In this document: positions 28,763 to 36,779 of the stretch, in pieces | Numbering within the stretch: position 1 is the first letter of the stretch | How the letters are laid out: each line of letters opens with the position of its first letter | Origin: Verrucomicrobiota bacterium | Lineage (GTDB): Bacteria > Verrucomicrobiota > Verrucomicrobiia > Limisphaerales > JADLHS01 | Direction of reading: 5' to 3' | Assembly: GCA_013140495.1 (NCBI GenBank) | Contig: JABFSR010000174.1 | Location: 1 to 55,629 of the forward strand | DNA: 55,629 nucleotides | Position numbers and translations under genes: made by a program | The notes under the pieces: generated by a model | Database searches by the model: none | What the model was told of the DNA's origin: nothing | What the model saw: the letters and a program-made list of their open reading frames with translations, nothing else

Positions 28763-29245
28763 ATGCAACTTGTTACAGGCATCATCACCATTTCGGATCG
28801 CGCCTCGCGCGGTCAATACGACGATCTAGGCGGACCTGCGCTGAAGCAGGCGGCGCATGATTATGGCTGGCGTGTGCTCGTTGAGTCACTCGTGCCAGAC
28901 GAGAAGGCGGAGATTCAGCACGCGATCCATCAGCAGATCGCCAGGGGTTGCCAGCTCGTTCTCACAACAGGAGGAACAGGTGTGGCGTTGCGCGATGTGA
29001 CGCCTGAAGCCGTGCGGGAAATTGCCGTGCGCGAACTGCCCGGCTTCGGTGAAGTGATGCGCGCCGAGTCCATGAAGATCACGAAGAACGCAATCCTCTC
29101 GCGGGGATTGGCCGCCGTGGTCGGCAATGCTCTGGTGATATGCCTTCCGGGAAAACCCAGTGGTGCCGTGGAATGTCTCGGCTTTGTCGTCGGAGCGATT
29201 CCGCATTGTGTCGAGGTGTTGCAGGAAGTCCCGACGAGTTGTTAG
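28763..29245 (+). CDS. Molybdopterin adenylyltransferase/MoaB-MogA family protein
   Basis: A 160-residue protein with the MogA/MoaB core: ITISDRASRGQYDDLGGPAL at the start, then VLTTGGTGVALRDVTPEAVR with the TTGGTG dinucleotide/MPT-binding loop, and VICLPGKPSGAVE near the end. In molybdenum cofactor synthesis this fold adenylates molybdopterin. The ORF is open from 28634, but ATG 28763 (MQLVTGIITISD) is the family-like start. No other moa/mob genes are present in the window. MogA versus MoaB cannot be separated by reading alone. Confidence 0.88.
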   Translation: MQLVTGIITISDRASRGQYDDLGGPALKQAAHDYGWRVLVESLVPDEKAEIQHAIHQQIARGCQLVLTTGGTGVALRDVTPEAVREIAVRELPGFGEVMRAESMKITKNAILSRGLAAVVGNALVICLPGKPSGAVECLGFVVGAIPHCVEVLQEVPTSC

Positions 29246-29253
29246 AGGCAAAC

Positions 29254-29333
29254 GTGGAGTGCCGGCATCCTTGCCGGCGGGTTGAGCTTGATTTTTAACC
29301 CGGAAACTCGCCGGCGAGACGCCAGCGCTCCCA
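29254..29333. repeat. Bipartite GC-rich inverted repeat (REP/BIME-like)
   Basis: Two facing arms separated by an AT-rich centre (TTGATTTTTAA). The left arm reads GTGGAGTGCCGGCATCCTTG at its start (from 29254). The reverse complement of the right arm (29297-29333) reads TGGGAGCGCTGGCGTCTCGC. It sits 8 bases behind the mogA-like stop. It has the same structure as the elements at 1952 and 54586, with a related left-arm core (GGCATCCTTGCC versus GGGCATCCTTGCC at 1960). Confidence 0.72.
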
Positions 29334-29412
29334 GAATTGCGGGGCAGTTTTGTCACACGCTGCCCGCACCTTCAAGATTGACCCGGACAACTTTGGTGGC
29401 TTAACTGCGGGC

Positions 29413-29811
29413 ATGAAATCACTGCTTAGTGTTGTTCTCCTTGCCGGGTTGATCGGTGCGGGCTGCGAGTCCGGTCCAGCGGTCAGGCGGGTCGAGATTT
29501 CGCGCTCAAAAGCGCCGCGCAAGTCGCCGCCTCCGCCCGCGCCGCACGCGGATGCGCAACCCAAGGCCGCAATTGTTACTCCTGCCAATGTTCTTACGGC
29601 AAAGGTTGTCTCCTATAATGAAGCCGGGCGTTTCGTGCTGTTGAGTTTCCCGGTAGGGCAGATGCCTGCGAACGACCAGATGCTGACGATCCATCGTGAA
29701 GGGAAGAAAGTTGGCGAAGTCAAAATCACCGGGCCGCGCAGCGATCAGAGAATTGTGGCTGATCTCGTGAGCGGCGAAGCCCATCCGGGCGACGACGTAC
29801 GCGAGCCGTGA
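29413..29811 (+). CDS. Putative lipoprotein, small
   Basis: A 132-residue protein beginning MKSLLSVVLLAGLIGAGCES: a hydrophobic signal followed by a cysteine at residue 18. The lipobox (GAGC) is weak because leucine is absent at -3, so lipid attachment is likely but not certain. The mature part is Pro/Arg-rich up to residue 55, then a short beta-rich domain (VVSYNEAGRFVLLSFPVGQM and VGEVKITGPR). That domain resembles the small OB/SH3-like modules common in verrucomicrobial envelope proteins (inference). The stop lies 74 bases before the next gene, which may be in the same transcript. Confidence 0.6.
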   Translation: MKSLLSVVLLAGLIGAGCESGPAVRRVEISRSKAPRKSPPPPAPHADAQPKAAIVTPANVLTAKVVSYNEAGRFVLLSFPVGQMPANDQMLTIHREGKKVGEVKITGPRSDQRIVADLVSGEAHPGDDVREP

Positions 29812-29885
29812 GTAATTACCGGCTAGCAGATCGGTTGGGACTTCCGGCGCGTGACAGTCGGACGCGCAGATGTGATACCGGCTTT

Positions 29886-31361
29886 ATGATGTTTTCCCGT
29901 CGAGTCCGCCTCGAATTACAAGTCGCATTTCTGTCCGTGCTGCTCATGGTTGTTCAACTGTCAGCACAGCCCTTTACCGTGCAAGGGCCGGGCGTGAACT
30001 CGAACGACTTCCGCGTCACCACGTTCGCGAGCGGACTGAGTTTTCCGCTCGGCATGGCTGAACTACCTGATGGTTCGTTGCTCGTGACGCTGGTTCAGAA
30101 CGCGAGTTTTTCCAGCGGCACCAATCCCGGGAGACTGGTGCGGTTCACCGACGCAGACACCAACGGCATAGCCGACGGCGCGGGAACGGTTCTTTACAGC
30201 AATCTGTCTCCCGCGCTGACATCGGTGCGGGTGGCTGGCAATCTGGTTTTCGTAATGGGCCGGCCGCATCCGATCACCGTGTTGCGCATGGGTGCGACAC
30301 CCGCAAGCCCGTTGACATTGGCAGGAAGATTGATCATCACCTATCCAAGCGGCTGGACCATGCATCAACATTCCGAACTCACCGTGCGCAAGTCTCCCGG
30401 GTTCACCAACCGTTACGACCTGTTCTTTCAAACCGGCGCGGAAAGCAATTTCGCCGCAACCACCCGCACCGCCACGCTGACGAACGAAAATATTTCCGGC
30501 GCTTCTGGCAGTCTGCCGGGTGATTCAATCCAAATGATCACTCTGATTGACGACGGCGCGACCCTCACCGCCACCAACCTCACGCGGATTGCATCAGGGC
30601 TGCGCAACCCGGCAGGTTTTGCCTTTCAACCCGCGACGGGGAATTTCTATTTCGAGGAAAATGGTATTGACGGACTCGTGGACGGGAACGAACCGCATAG
30701 CGCCGACGAATTGAACTTCATAGCGCGAACCAACATCGGCGGCGCGGTGGACTTTTTTGGTTTTCCGTCAAACTACACCTCGTATCGGACCAATGTTTTT
30801 GTTGGTGGTGCGGGCATTCCTCCGTTGATTGCGTTCCAGCCAATACCAAATCCATTCACGGGCCGCGAGAGCGAGGGGCCGAACCAGATCACTTTTGCGC
30901 CGCCGGGATTTCCAAGTGGACTCAATACAGGTGTGTTCCTGGGATTCCACGGAAAATTCAGCTTTGCTGGAACGACGAACGAAGAAAACCCGCTCGTCTA
31001 TGCCGATCCTGCCACCGGAAGCTATTTCCATTTCATTCTCGGTCAGCAACCCGGCATCGGCCATCTGGACGGATTGCTTGCTACGAGGGATTCGCTTTTC
31101 GTTGCCGATCTGGTCACCACGGGCAGCACCAGTTCAGGTTTGGGAGCAGGCGTGATTTACCAGATCAAATCATTGCTGCCCGCAACACCCCCAACGCTGA
31201 CGATCCATCGCGTCGGTGTCCATCTGGAGTTGACCTGGGATCGCGGTGTGTTGCAGGAGTCCGCCGAAACCTCCGGTCCATGGACTGAAGTGACCGATGC
31301 ATTCTCACCGCTGCTGCTTCCGCCTGATTCGTCGAGGAAATTCTTCCGGTCGGTTTATTGA
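29886..31361 (+). CDS. Secreted PQQ-sugar-dehydrogenase-like beta-propeller protein
   Basis: A protein of about 491 residues with an N-terminal signal (MFSRRVRLELQVAFLSVLLM). The body matches the glucose/sorbosone dehydrogenase propeller pattern: TTFASGLSFPLGMAELPDGS, LTRIASGLRNPAGFAFQPAT, GNFYFEENGIDG. The catalytic histidine seen in genuine PQQ glucose dehydrogenases could not be confirmed, so it may be a non-catalytic relative. The C-terminus (LQESAETSGPWTEV, FSPLLLPPDSSRKFFRSVY) is a tail module that I associate with secreted verrucomicrobial proteins. ATG 29886 is preferred to the upstream start inside the lipoprotein gene. Confidence 0.68.
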   Translation: MMFSRRVRLELQVAFLSVLLMVVQLSAQPFTVQGPGVNSNDFRVTTFASGLSFPLGMAELPDGSLLVTLVQNASFSSGTNPGRLVRFTDADTNGIADGAGTVLYSNLSPALTSVRVAGNLVFVMGRPHPITVLRMGATPASPLTLAGRLIITYPSGWTMHQHSELTVRKSPGFTNRYDLFFQTGAESNFAATTRTATLTNENISGASGSLPGDSIQMITLIDDGATLTATNLTRIASGLRNPAGFAFQPATGNFYFEENGIDGLVDGNEPHSADELNFIARTNIGGAVDFFGFPSNYTSYRTNVFVGGAGIPPLIAFQPIPNPFTGRESEGPNQITFAPPGFPSGLNTGVFLGFHGKFSFAGTTNEENPLVYADPATGSYFHFILGQQPGIGHLDGLLATRDSLFVADLVTTGSTSSGLGAGVIYQIKSLLPATPPTLTIHRVGVHLELTWDRGVLQESAETSGPWTEVTDAFSPLLLPPDSSRKFFRSVY

Positions 31362-31385
31362 GAAGTGAATGAGCCTTGTCAGACC

Positions 31386-32954
31386 ATGATTAAAAGAGTC
31401 GCAGGCATTTCCGGCATCACCTTTGCGCTCGTCCTGGTATGGAAGGTGGCGTTGCTTGTGTTCACGGCGCAACCCATTCCGGCAAACGACTCATTCTTTT
31501 ACGACGGTGCGGTGGTGAATGAGTTGCTGCATGACAACTACGTCAACCCTTCACTCGTGAATGTGCTGCCAATTTCCGCAAACGAGGTGTACTGCGCCTA
31601 CCCGCCGCTCTACCACCTTGCGTTGTTCGGATGGATGAAGGTCAGCGGAACCAGTGCGCTGTCTCAGATGTGGTTTCATGTTTTGCTTTTCGGAATGTTC
31701 GAACTCGTGTTGCTCGGGATTTTTCGCCGTCTCAAAATTCCCGCAGCATGTGTGAACCTCGCCGGGCTGTTCCTGTTCTCAATCACGTTCCACGACCGGC
31801 CCGACAGTCTGGCTCATGTGCTGGGAATGGCCGCTGTGTATGCGGCGATCTGTTCACGGCGGTCGCTCGATGAGTCAGCCGTCGAATCCAATCGTGCGCG
31901 TTGGACGTGGATTGCGGTCGGGCTGAACGTGCTCACGCTTTGCACCAGCTTGCAGATCGGTGGTTTCTATCTTGTGCTGATTTGTTTGCTGCACGGTTTG
32001 TGCAGGGCGCGCGGCGGCGAGGCGCTACCGAAGCTCGCGATTATTGCAACGTGGCTCATTCCCGTTGGGCTTGTTTGTGCGGTGATGTTTGGAACTCCGC
32101 TCCTCTGGGCCGGCTTCAAGGAACACGCGCAACTCACCCCCACGTTCCTCGGTCTTCACGTTCCGAGCGGATCAGATATTTTGAAAGTCATTCGCACGGT
32201 GCCGGCGATTCTGCTGGCCGCGGTTTGCATCCGCTGGGTCAAAGGGCAGGGTGGCGTTAAGTTGTCGAACCCCTTTCTGCTGGTGCTTGTCGCGGGCATC
32301 GCATCGTCGCTCGCCGTGCTGGCAGGAGCGATGACGTTGCTGACCGCAAACCTTGTTGCCATTCCGAACTACGCACAACCGCTCGTGGTGGGAAGTTTCC
32401 TGGCCATCGCCACCGGTGGAAACGGCGAAAAGAAATTGCCGCGACCCGCTGTTGCGTGTTCGCTTGCGTTAACGCTTCTCGTTTCCGTTCGCGCCATCGG
32501 CATGACGACGTGGGGCGCGTTGTGCAGTCGGGATGTCGGCTACGCCTCGGCCCTGAGCGAGGTGAACAAATCTCTCGATGCCATTCTTCCTCACAGCAAA
32601 GCCGTGGTTTCCTCAGCGTTTCTTTACGAGGTCGCACAGCGTGAAAACCTGCATTGGATTCACTCGGACTGGCCGTCGCCTCCGAGTTCGACGAATCCTG
32701 ACTGGGTACGCGATGCGCTGGTGAAAATGAAGCCTGCCGCCCTGGTGCTCACGCAATTTGATTACTATCGCCGGTATGAGCCGGTGATCATTGCTCTGAG
32801 GAACCAACCCGCAATCGCGGCAGTGACCGTTCGCAACTTTGCCAAAACACCGGCGCCGGATTCCATCCCCTCGGTGCAGAAAGTGGTTCAGCACATCTCA
32901 TGGGCGCCCGTGGTGGTGGAATTGTCTTGGAAGCAACCCGCGCTAACGAAGTAG
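31386..32954 (+). CDS. Multi-pass membrane protein, GT-C-like
   Basis: A hydrophobic protein of about 522 residues with roughly 10-12 predicted membrane helices and a polar first loop (QPIPANDSFFYDGAVV, then YCAYPPLYHLALFGWM), the arrangement of a GT-C (GT39/ArnT-like) glycosyltransferase with a periplasmic acidic site. No motif decides the family, and I only call it GT-C-like. It follows the beta-propeller gene by 24 bases and precedes an aldo/keto reductase by 28, so the three may be one transcript. Confidence 0.55.
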   Translation: MIKRVAGISGITFALVLVWKVALLVFTAQPIPANDSFFYDGAVVNELLHDNYVNPSLVNVLPISANEVYCAYPPLYHLALFGWMKVSGTSALSQMWFHVLLFGMFELVLLGIFRRLKIPAACVNLAGLFLFSITFHDRPDSLAHVLGMAAVYAAICSRRSLDESAVESNRARWTWIAVGLNVLTLCTSLQIGGFYLVLICLLHGLCRARGGEALPKLAIIATWLIPVGLVCAVMFGTPLLWAGFKEHAQLTPTFLGLHVPSGSDILKVIRTVPAILLAAVCIRWVKGQGGVKLSNPFLLVLVAGIASSLAVLAGAMTLLTANLVAIPNYAQPLVVGSFLAIATGGNGEKKLPRPAVACSLALTLLVSVRAIGMTTWGALCSRDVGYASALSEVNKSLDAILPHSKAVVSSAFLYEVAQRENLHWIHSDWPSPPSSTNPDWVRDALVKMKPAALVLTQFDYYRRYEPVIIALRNQPAIAAVTVRNFAKTPAPDSIPSVQKVVQHISWAPVVVELSWKQPALTK

Positions 32955-32982
32955 AATCTCCCCCGCGATTGAATCGTTCAAA

Positions 32983-33927
32983 ATGAAAACCATCAAGCTC
33001 GGTAACAGTTCACTGGTCAGCAGCCGCCTCTGCTACGGTTGCTGGCGCATTGCGGGCGACCGCAATCAATTCAAGACTGCTGCCGAAGCGGATGCCGCAG
33101 GGCGTGCGGCGCTCGTTGCCGCCTACGAATCTGGCTACATTCTTTTCGACGGCGCCGATATTTACGGCGGCGGTCGTTGCGAGGAGATTCTTGGCAAAAC
33201 CTTGCGCGAGGTTTCTGGGATGCGCGGGAAAATCCTCATCGCCAGCAAGTGTGGTGTGCGTCATGCCGGGACGCCGACCCCCGATTCGCCGGGACGTTAC
33301 GATTTTTCGGCAGAGCACATTGTCCAGAGCTGTGAGCAATCGCTCAAACGCCTTGGCATAGAGACCATTGATCTCTACATGCTGCACCGTCCGGATTATC
33401 TCGGCGATCCGCACGAGATCGCCGGTGCGTTCGCGCGGCTTTTCGACGCGGGCAAGGTGCGCTTCTTCGGCGTGAGCAACTTCCGTCCGTCGCTTGTGAA
33501 CTCGTTGCAGGCCGTTGTCCCGTTTCCACTCGTGGTAAATCAGATTGAAATCAGCCTGGCCCAACGCGCAGTGTTCGAGGATGGAACTCTTGATCAGTGT
33601 CAGGAGAAAGGCATCACGCCGATGGCGTGGAGCCCGCTGGGCGGTGGTTTGCTTGGCGATGGCGCAAGACGTTTACTGCCCGCGCAACAAGGTTACAAGA
33701 CCGAGCCTGTTGTGAAGGTTCTTGATGATATTGCCTCAGCTCGCGGTGTGAACAGGACATTGATAGCCCTCGCATGGCTGCTGAAGCATCCGGGCAAGAT
33801 CGTTCCCATCATCGGGACGACGAATCCAGAGCGAATCCGTGAAGCGGCGAAAGCGGCGGAGTTTGAACTAAGCCGCGAAGAATGGTATCGGCTGTTCATC
33901 GCCGCGCGCGGCGAGCCGCTGCCTTGA
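32983..33927 (+). CDS. Aldo/keto reductase
   Basis: A 314-residue TIM-barrel NADPH oxidoreductase. The catalytic tetrad appears as Asp in FDGADIYGG, Tyr in the same segment (DIYG), Lys in IASKCGV, and His in YMLHRPDYL. The cofactor segment VPIIGTTNPERIREA near the C-terminus matches the AKR phosphate-binding loop. It resembles bacterial YdhF-type aldo/keto reductases in size and order. The physiological substrate is not indicated. Start ATG 32983 follows the previous stop by 28 bases. Confidence 0.9.
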   Translation: MKTIKLGNSSLVSSRLCYGCWRIAGDRNQFKTAAEADAAGRAALVAAYESGYILFDGADIYGGGRCEEILGKTLREVSGMRGKILIASKCGVRHAGTPTPDSPGRYDFSAEHIVQSCEQSLKRLGIETIDLYMLHRPDYLGDPHEIAGAFARLFDAGKVRFFGVSNFRPSLVNSLQAVVPFPLVVNQIEISLAQRAVFEDGTLDQCQEKGITPMAWSPLGGGLLGDGARRLLPAQQGYKTEPVVKVLDDIASARGVNRTLIALAWLLKHPGKIVPIIGTTNPERIREAAKAAEFELSREEWYRLFIAARGEPLP

Positions 33928-34003
33928 TGTCGGAGTTCAAGCTTTGGCTTGTTCTGAGTTCGTTGTGTATCAGGCCAAGCTGAAGCTTGAACTCCAACGT
34001 CGA
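33928..34003. repeat. Inverted repeat behind aldo/keto reductase
   Basis: Immediately after the stop codon, GGAGTTCAAGCTTTGGCTTG (within 33928-33957) faces a copy whose reverse complement reads GGAGTTCAAGCTTCAGCTTG (within 33971-34003). The two arms match at nearly all positions. A shorter sibling of the bipartite repeats at 1952, 29254 and 54586, but with a different, AT-richer core. Confidence 0.7.
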
Positions 34004-34052
34004 ACACGCTCGACGCGGTTATCCAATCACAGTATCAATTTCTCCCGCTACT

Positions 34053-35960
34053 ATGAGTCAAACCTCCGATCAACGTTCCGCTGACTTTCTCAAGATCGCC
34101 GACCAGTTCAAACTCGGCGCGCTCACCACGGAATCCTCGCATCCGGTGACTGCGAATCTCAGCGAGGTTGCGCGCAAGGATATCGCCGCTGGCTTGAAGC
34201 TATTATTCGACGTGGACGATGACGTGGTCCGGAAGTATCGCGAGTTTGCCGAGTCCGGCCGCGTTCGGAAGATCGCAGACACCGTGCTCGCCGCGCTCAA
34301 AGGCGGCGGGAATCTTTACTTCACTGGCTGCGGATCAACCGGACGTTTGAGCATTCAACTTGCGTCCATCTGGCGCGATTATTGGCAACGCAGCGACTTG
34401 GCCGCGGCGAAGGATTGGGAAAACCGCGCCTTTCCCGTCATGGCTGGCGGCGACTTCGCTTTGATCAAAGCGGTGGAAGGCTTTGAGGATTTCACGGCGT
34501 TCGGCAAGAAGCAGATTGGCGATCTTGGCGTGTGCAGCAAGGACGTGGTGTTCGCGATCACGGAAGGCGGCGAAACTTCTTTCGTCATCGGCACTGCATG
34601 GAAGGGCGTTGAGGTCGGCGCGAAGGTTTATTTCGTCTATAACAACCCCGATGACGTGTTGTGCCAGCACGTGCAGCGGAGTCGTGAAGTGATTCAAGAC
34701 GCGCGCATCGAGAAGATCAATCTTACCACCGGCCCGATGGGGATTACCGGCTCGACTCGCATGCAGGCGACGAGCATCGAACTCGCGGTGATGGTGACGG
34801 TGATGGAAATTGTCATTCGGGATTTGGTTTTGGACTGCGGCGGGAAGCGAAGCACCACGCCGCTTTCGGGCGCGGCAGGTGATTTCCAGAGCGGTGTCGC
34901 CGCTGCGTTCTGCCACCGCAGTCCAAACAAACCATCGGGTGCAGACGACTTTCTCACTCAGTTGACGGCACTTCATGCCACGTTGAAATCGCCCGCCGTG
35001 CTAACGCAACTTGCCAAGCTTGTTGCCATGGAGGAATCCGCCTATCGCGCCGGGCGGAAGAATAATTATTTCGCAGACCGTGTGGGCATTGACATGCTCA
35101 CGGACACCACCGAGCGCTCGCCGACGTACTGCACGCCACCATTTCGCAAGTTCGATGACACCACGGCTACCGAGTCGTGGGCCTTTCTTTATGTGCCCTA
35201 CGCAAACTCCGACCAGGCGTGGGAACGCGTTTGTAAACGCAAGCCGCAGTGTGTCCAGTGGCGCGCGGACGACGTGCGCGGTCTCGTCCCGGATGACAAA
35301 TATGCACGCACCGTGGAGATCATCGGCAAGATCAGTTACGCGGAGTTGATGCGCTTTCGCATCGGACTGGATGGCGTCAGGAATCGTCCACTTGCGGCGG
35401 GCGATAGCGCAGTGGCGCTCGTTGTTGAATCGGAAAAGAATTCCTTGCTTGCGGTGGATGGATTTCAGCGCACACAACTGGAATCGGCAGTCAAAGCCGG
35501 CGCGAAGACGGGATTGATCTACGTCGGCAGCACGGAGAGTTGCCGCGAGATCGGCCAGTTCGCCGCGCAGTGGAATCCCGATTGCATCACCGTGCTCGTA
35601 CCGGTGCCGCAAACGGATTTGCTACTGAACGGCGTGATGCGCGTCGGACTCAAGATGCTGCTCAACACACTTTCAACCTGCACGATGGTCCGGCTGGGTC
35701 GTGTGATGGGGAACTACATGATCTGGGTTGTGCCTAGCAATCTGAAGCTGATTGACCGCGCGACGCGCTACATCCAAAAACTCACCGGCCTGGATTACGT
35801 GGCTGCGAACCGGTTGCTCTTCGAGGTGTTTGAATACGTCGAGCCGCGCATGAAGGCGGATCAAGCGTATCCGCCGGTGGTCGGAGTAAGCGTAATGCGC
35901 CATCGCCACGGCTTGAGCAACGAGGAAGCGGAGCAGCGTTTGATGGCAGAGTTGGGTTGA
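34053..35960 (+). CDS. Double-SIS-domain protein related to MurQ/glucokinase regulatory protein
   Basis: A 635-residue protein. The first SIS domain (about 70-260) follows MurQ: TGCGSTGRL (91-99), AVEGFED (140-146) and ITGSTRMQ (231-238). The second half ends with LSTCTMVRLGRVMGNYM (about 538-556), which in MurQ sits at the end of its only SIS domain, so the layout is MurQ split by a long insert carrying a second SIS domain, as in animal glucokinase regulatory protein. MurQ cleaves the lactyl ether of MurNAc-6-phosphate with Glu83 and Glu114 (E. coli numbering); here the first is Ile106, the second is kept (Glu145). A regulator or sugar-phosphate binding role is more likely than an active etherase. 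Confidence 0.78.
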   Translation: MSQTSDQRSADFLKIADQFKLGALTTESSHPVTANLSEVARKDIAAGLKLLFDVDDDVVRKYREFAESGRVRKIADTVLAALKGGGNLYFTGCGSTGRLSIQLASIWRDYWQRSDLAAAKDWENRAFPVMAGGDFALIKAVEGFEDFTAFGKKQIGDLGVCSKDVVFAITEGGETSFVIGTAWKGVEVGAKVYFVYNNPDDVLCQHVQRSREVIQDARIEKINLTTGPMGITGSTRMQATSIELAVMVTVMEIVIRDLVLDCGGKRSTTPLSGAAGDFQSGVAAAFCHRSPNKPSGADDFLTQLTALHATLKSPAVLTQLAKLVAMEESAYRAGRKNNYFADRVGIDMLTDTTERSPTYCTPPFRKFDDTTATESWAFLYVPYANSDQAWERVCKRKPQCVQWRADDVRGLVPDDKYARTVEIIGKISYAELMRFRIGLDGVRNRPLAAGDSAVALVVESEKNSLLAVDGFQRTQLESAVKAGAKTGLIYVGSTESCREIGQFAAQWNPDCITVLVPVPQTDLLLNGVMRVGLKMLLNTLSTCTMVRLGRVMGNYMIWVVPSNLKLIDRATRYIQKLTGLDYVAANRLLFEVFEYVEPRMKADQAYPPVVGVSVMRHRHGLSNEEAEQRLMAELG

Positions 35961-36008
35961 GTAATTTCCCAGCTTGCTTTGGCGCGGTGTTTTGGCGATG
36001 AGTGAGGC

Positions 36009-36332
36009 GTGATTCGACGCAGGCAAATCAAAAAGTATGCTGCCGAAGTTGTGCGGCAATTCCATCCGCACAAGATTGTCCTGTTCGGCTCGTATGCCTA
36101 CGGCAAGCCGACGGCCGATTCGGATGTGGACCTGCTGGTCATCATGGATCGTACCCGCTATCGCGGGGAGCGGATGTCGGTGCGAATTCGCCATGCTGTG
36201 CCACGGGATTTTCCGATGGATTTGCTTGTGCGGACTCCCGCAGAAGTCGGCAAGCGGCTCCGTTGGCGGGATTGTTTCATGAAGGAAATCATCGAGAAGG
36301 GCGAGGTGCTTTATGAGGCCGGACACGCGTGA
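36009..36332 (+). CDS. Minimal nucleotidyltransferase (MNT, toxin-antitoxin type)
   Basis: A 107-residue protein starting at GTG 36009. GSYAYGKPTADSDVDLLV (27-44) is the family motif: glycine-serine, then D39 and D41 as the metal-binding aspartates. It overlaps the following HEPN gene by 20 bases. MNT/HEPN pairs are among the most common two-gene toxin-antitoxin-like modules: in the known system the MNT protein adds AMP to a tyrosine of the HEPN RNase. The active site looks intact. A housekeeping role is also possible for some family members. Confidence 0.83.
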   Translation: MIRRRQIKKYAAEVVRQFHPHKIVLFGSYAYGKPTADSDVDLLVIMDRTRYRGERMSVRIRHAVPRDFPMDLLVRTPAEVGKRLRWRDCFMKEIIEKGEVLYEAGHA

Positions 36333-36699
36333 GTGGGTGAAGAAGGCCGAGGACGACTTCAAAGTTGCGAGCCAGCTTCTTCGTCGCCGCAAAGACATCG
36401 TGTCCGAAGCCGCCTGTTTCCACTGCCAGCAATGCGTGGAGAAATATCTGAAGGCCCGGCTGGTGGAGGCGGGTGTTTCGTTTCCCCGGACGCATGACCT
36501 TCTCAAACTCCTGAACCTCTGTCTGCCAGTCGAACCACTTTGGGCGTCGTTCACAAAAGTGGTGGATACGATGTCCGATTACGCTGTGGATTTTCGTTAT
36601 CCGGGGCAATCCGCGACACTGGCGGAGGCGCGGCAATGCCTCAAGGACGCCAAGGCCATTCGTCGTGAAGTGCGATTGAGTTTTGGTTTGGCAGTTTAA
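36313..36699 (+). CDS. HEPN-domain protein, partner of MNT
   Basis: A 128-residue helical HEPN protein: REWVKKAEDDFKVASQLL, then EAACFHCQQCVEKYLKARLV and FPRTHDLLKLLNLC, as in the PF05168 group. The RX4-6H motif used by HEPN ribonuclease toxins is not evident, so toxicity is unproven; many PF05168 members lack it too. The start overlaps the MNT gene by 20 bases, so expression is coupled. The pair lies between the SIS gene and a secreted beta-helix gene, with no mobile element visible around it. Confidence 0.8.
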   Translation: MRPDTREWVKKAEDDFKVASQLLRRRKDIVSEAACFHCQQCVEKYLKARLVEAGVSFPRTHDLLKLLNLCLPVEPLWASFTKVVDTMSDYAVDFRYPGQSATLAEARQCLKDAKAIRREVRLSFGLAV

Positions 36700-36779
36700 T
36701 TTCAAGCTGCTGGTGAATTGGTACTTGAACAACTACAGAGCAGGTGCTACAAAAGGGCAGATTCACAAGACCTCCGGAC

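Noticed and set aside
34053..35960. Plain MurNAc-6-phosphate etherase (murQ)
   Set aside because: It is more than twice the MurQ length, carries a second SIS domain and has Ile in place of the first catalytic glutamate.
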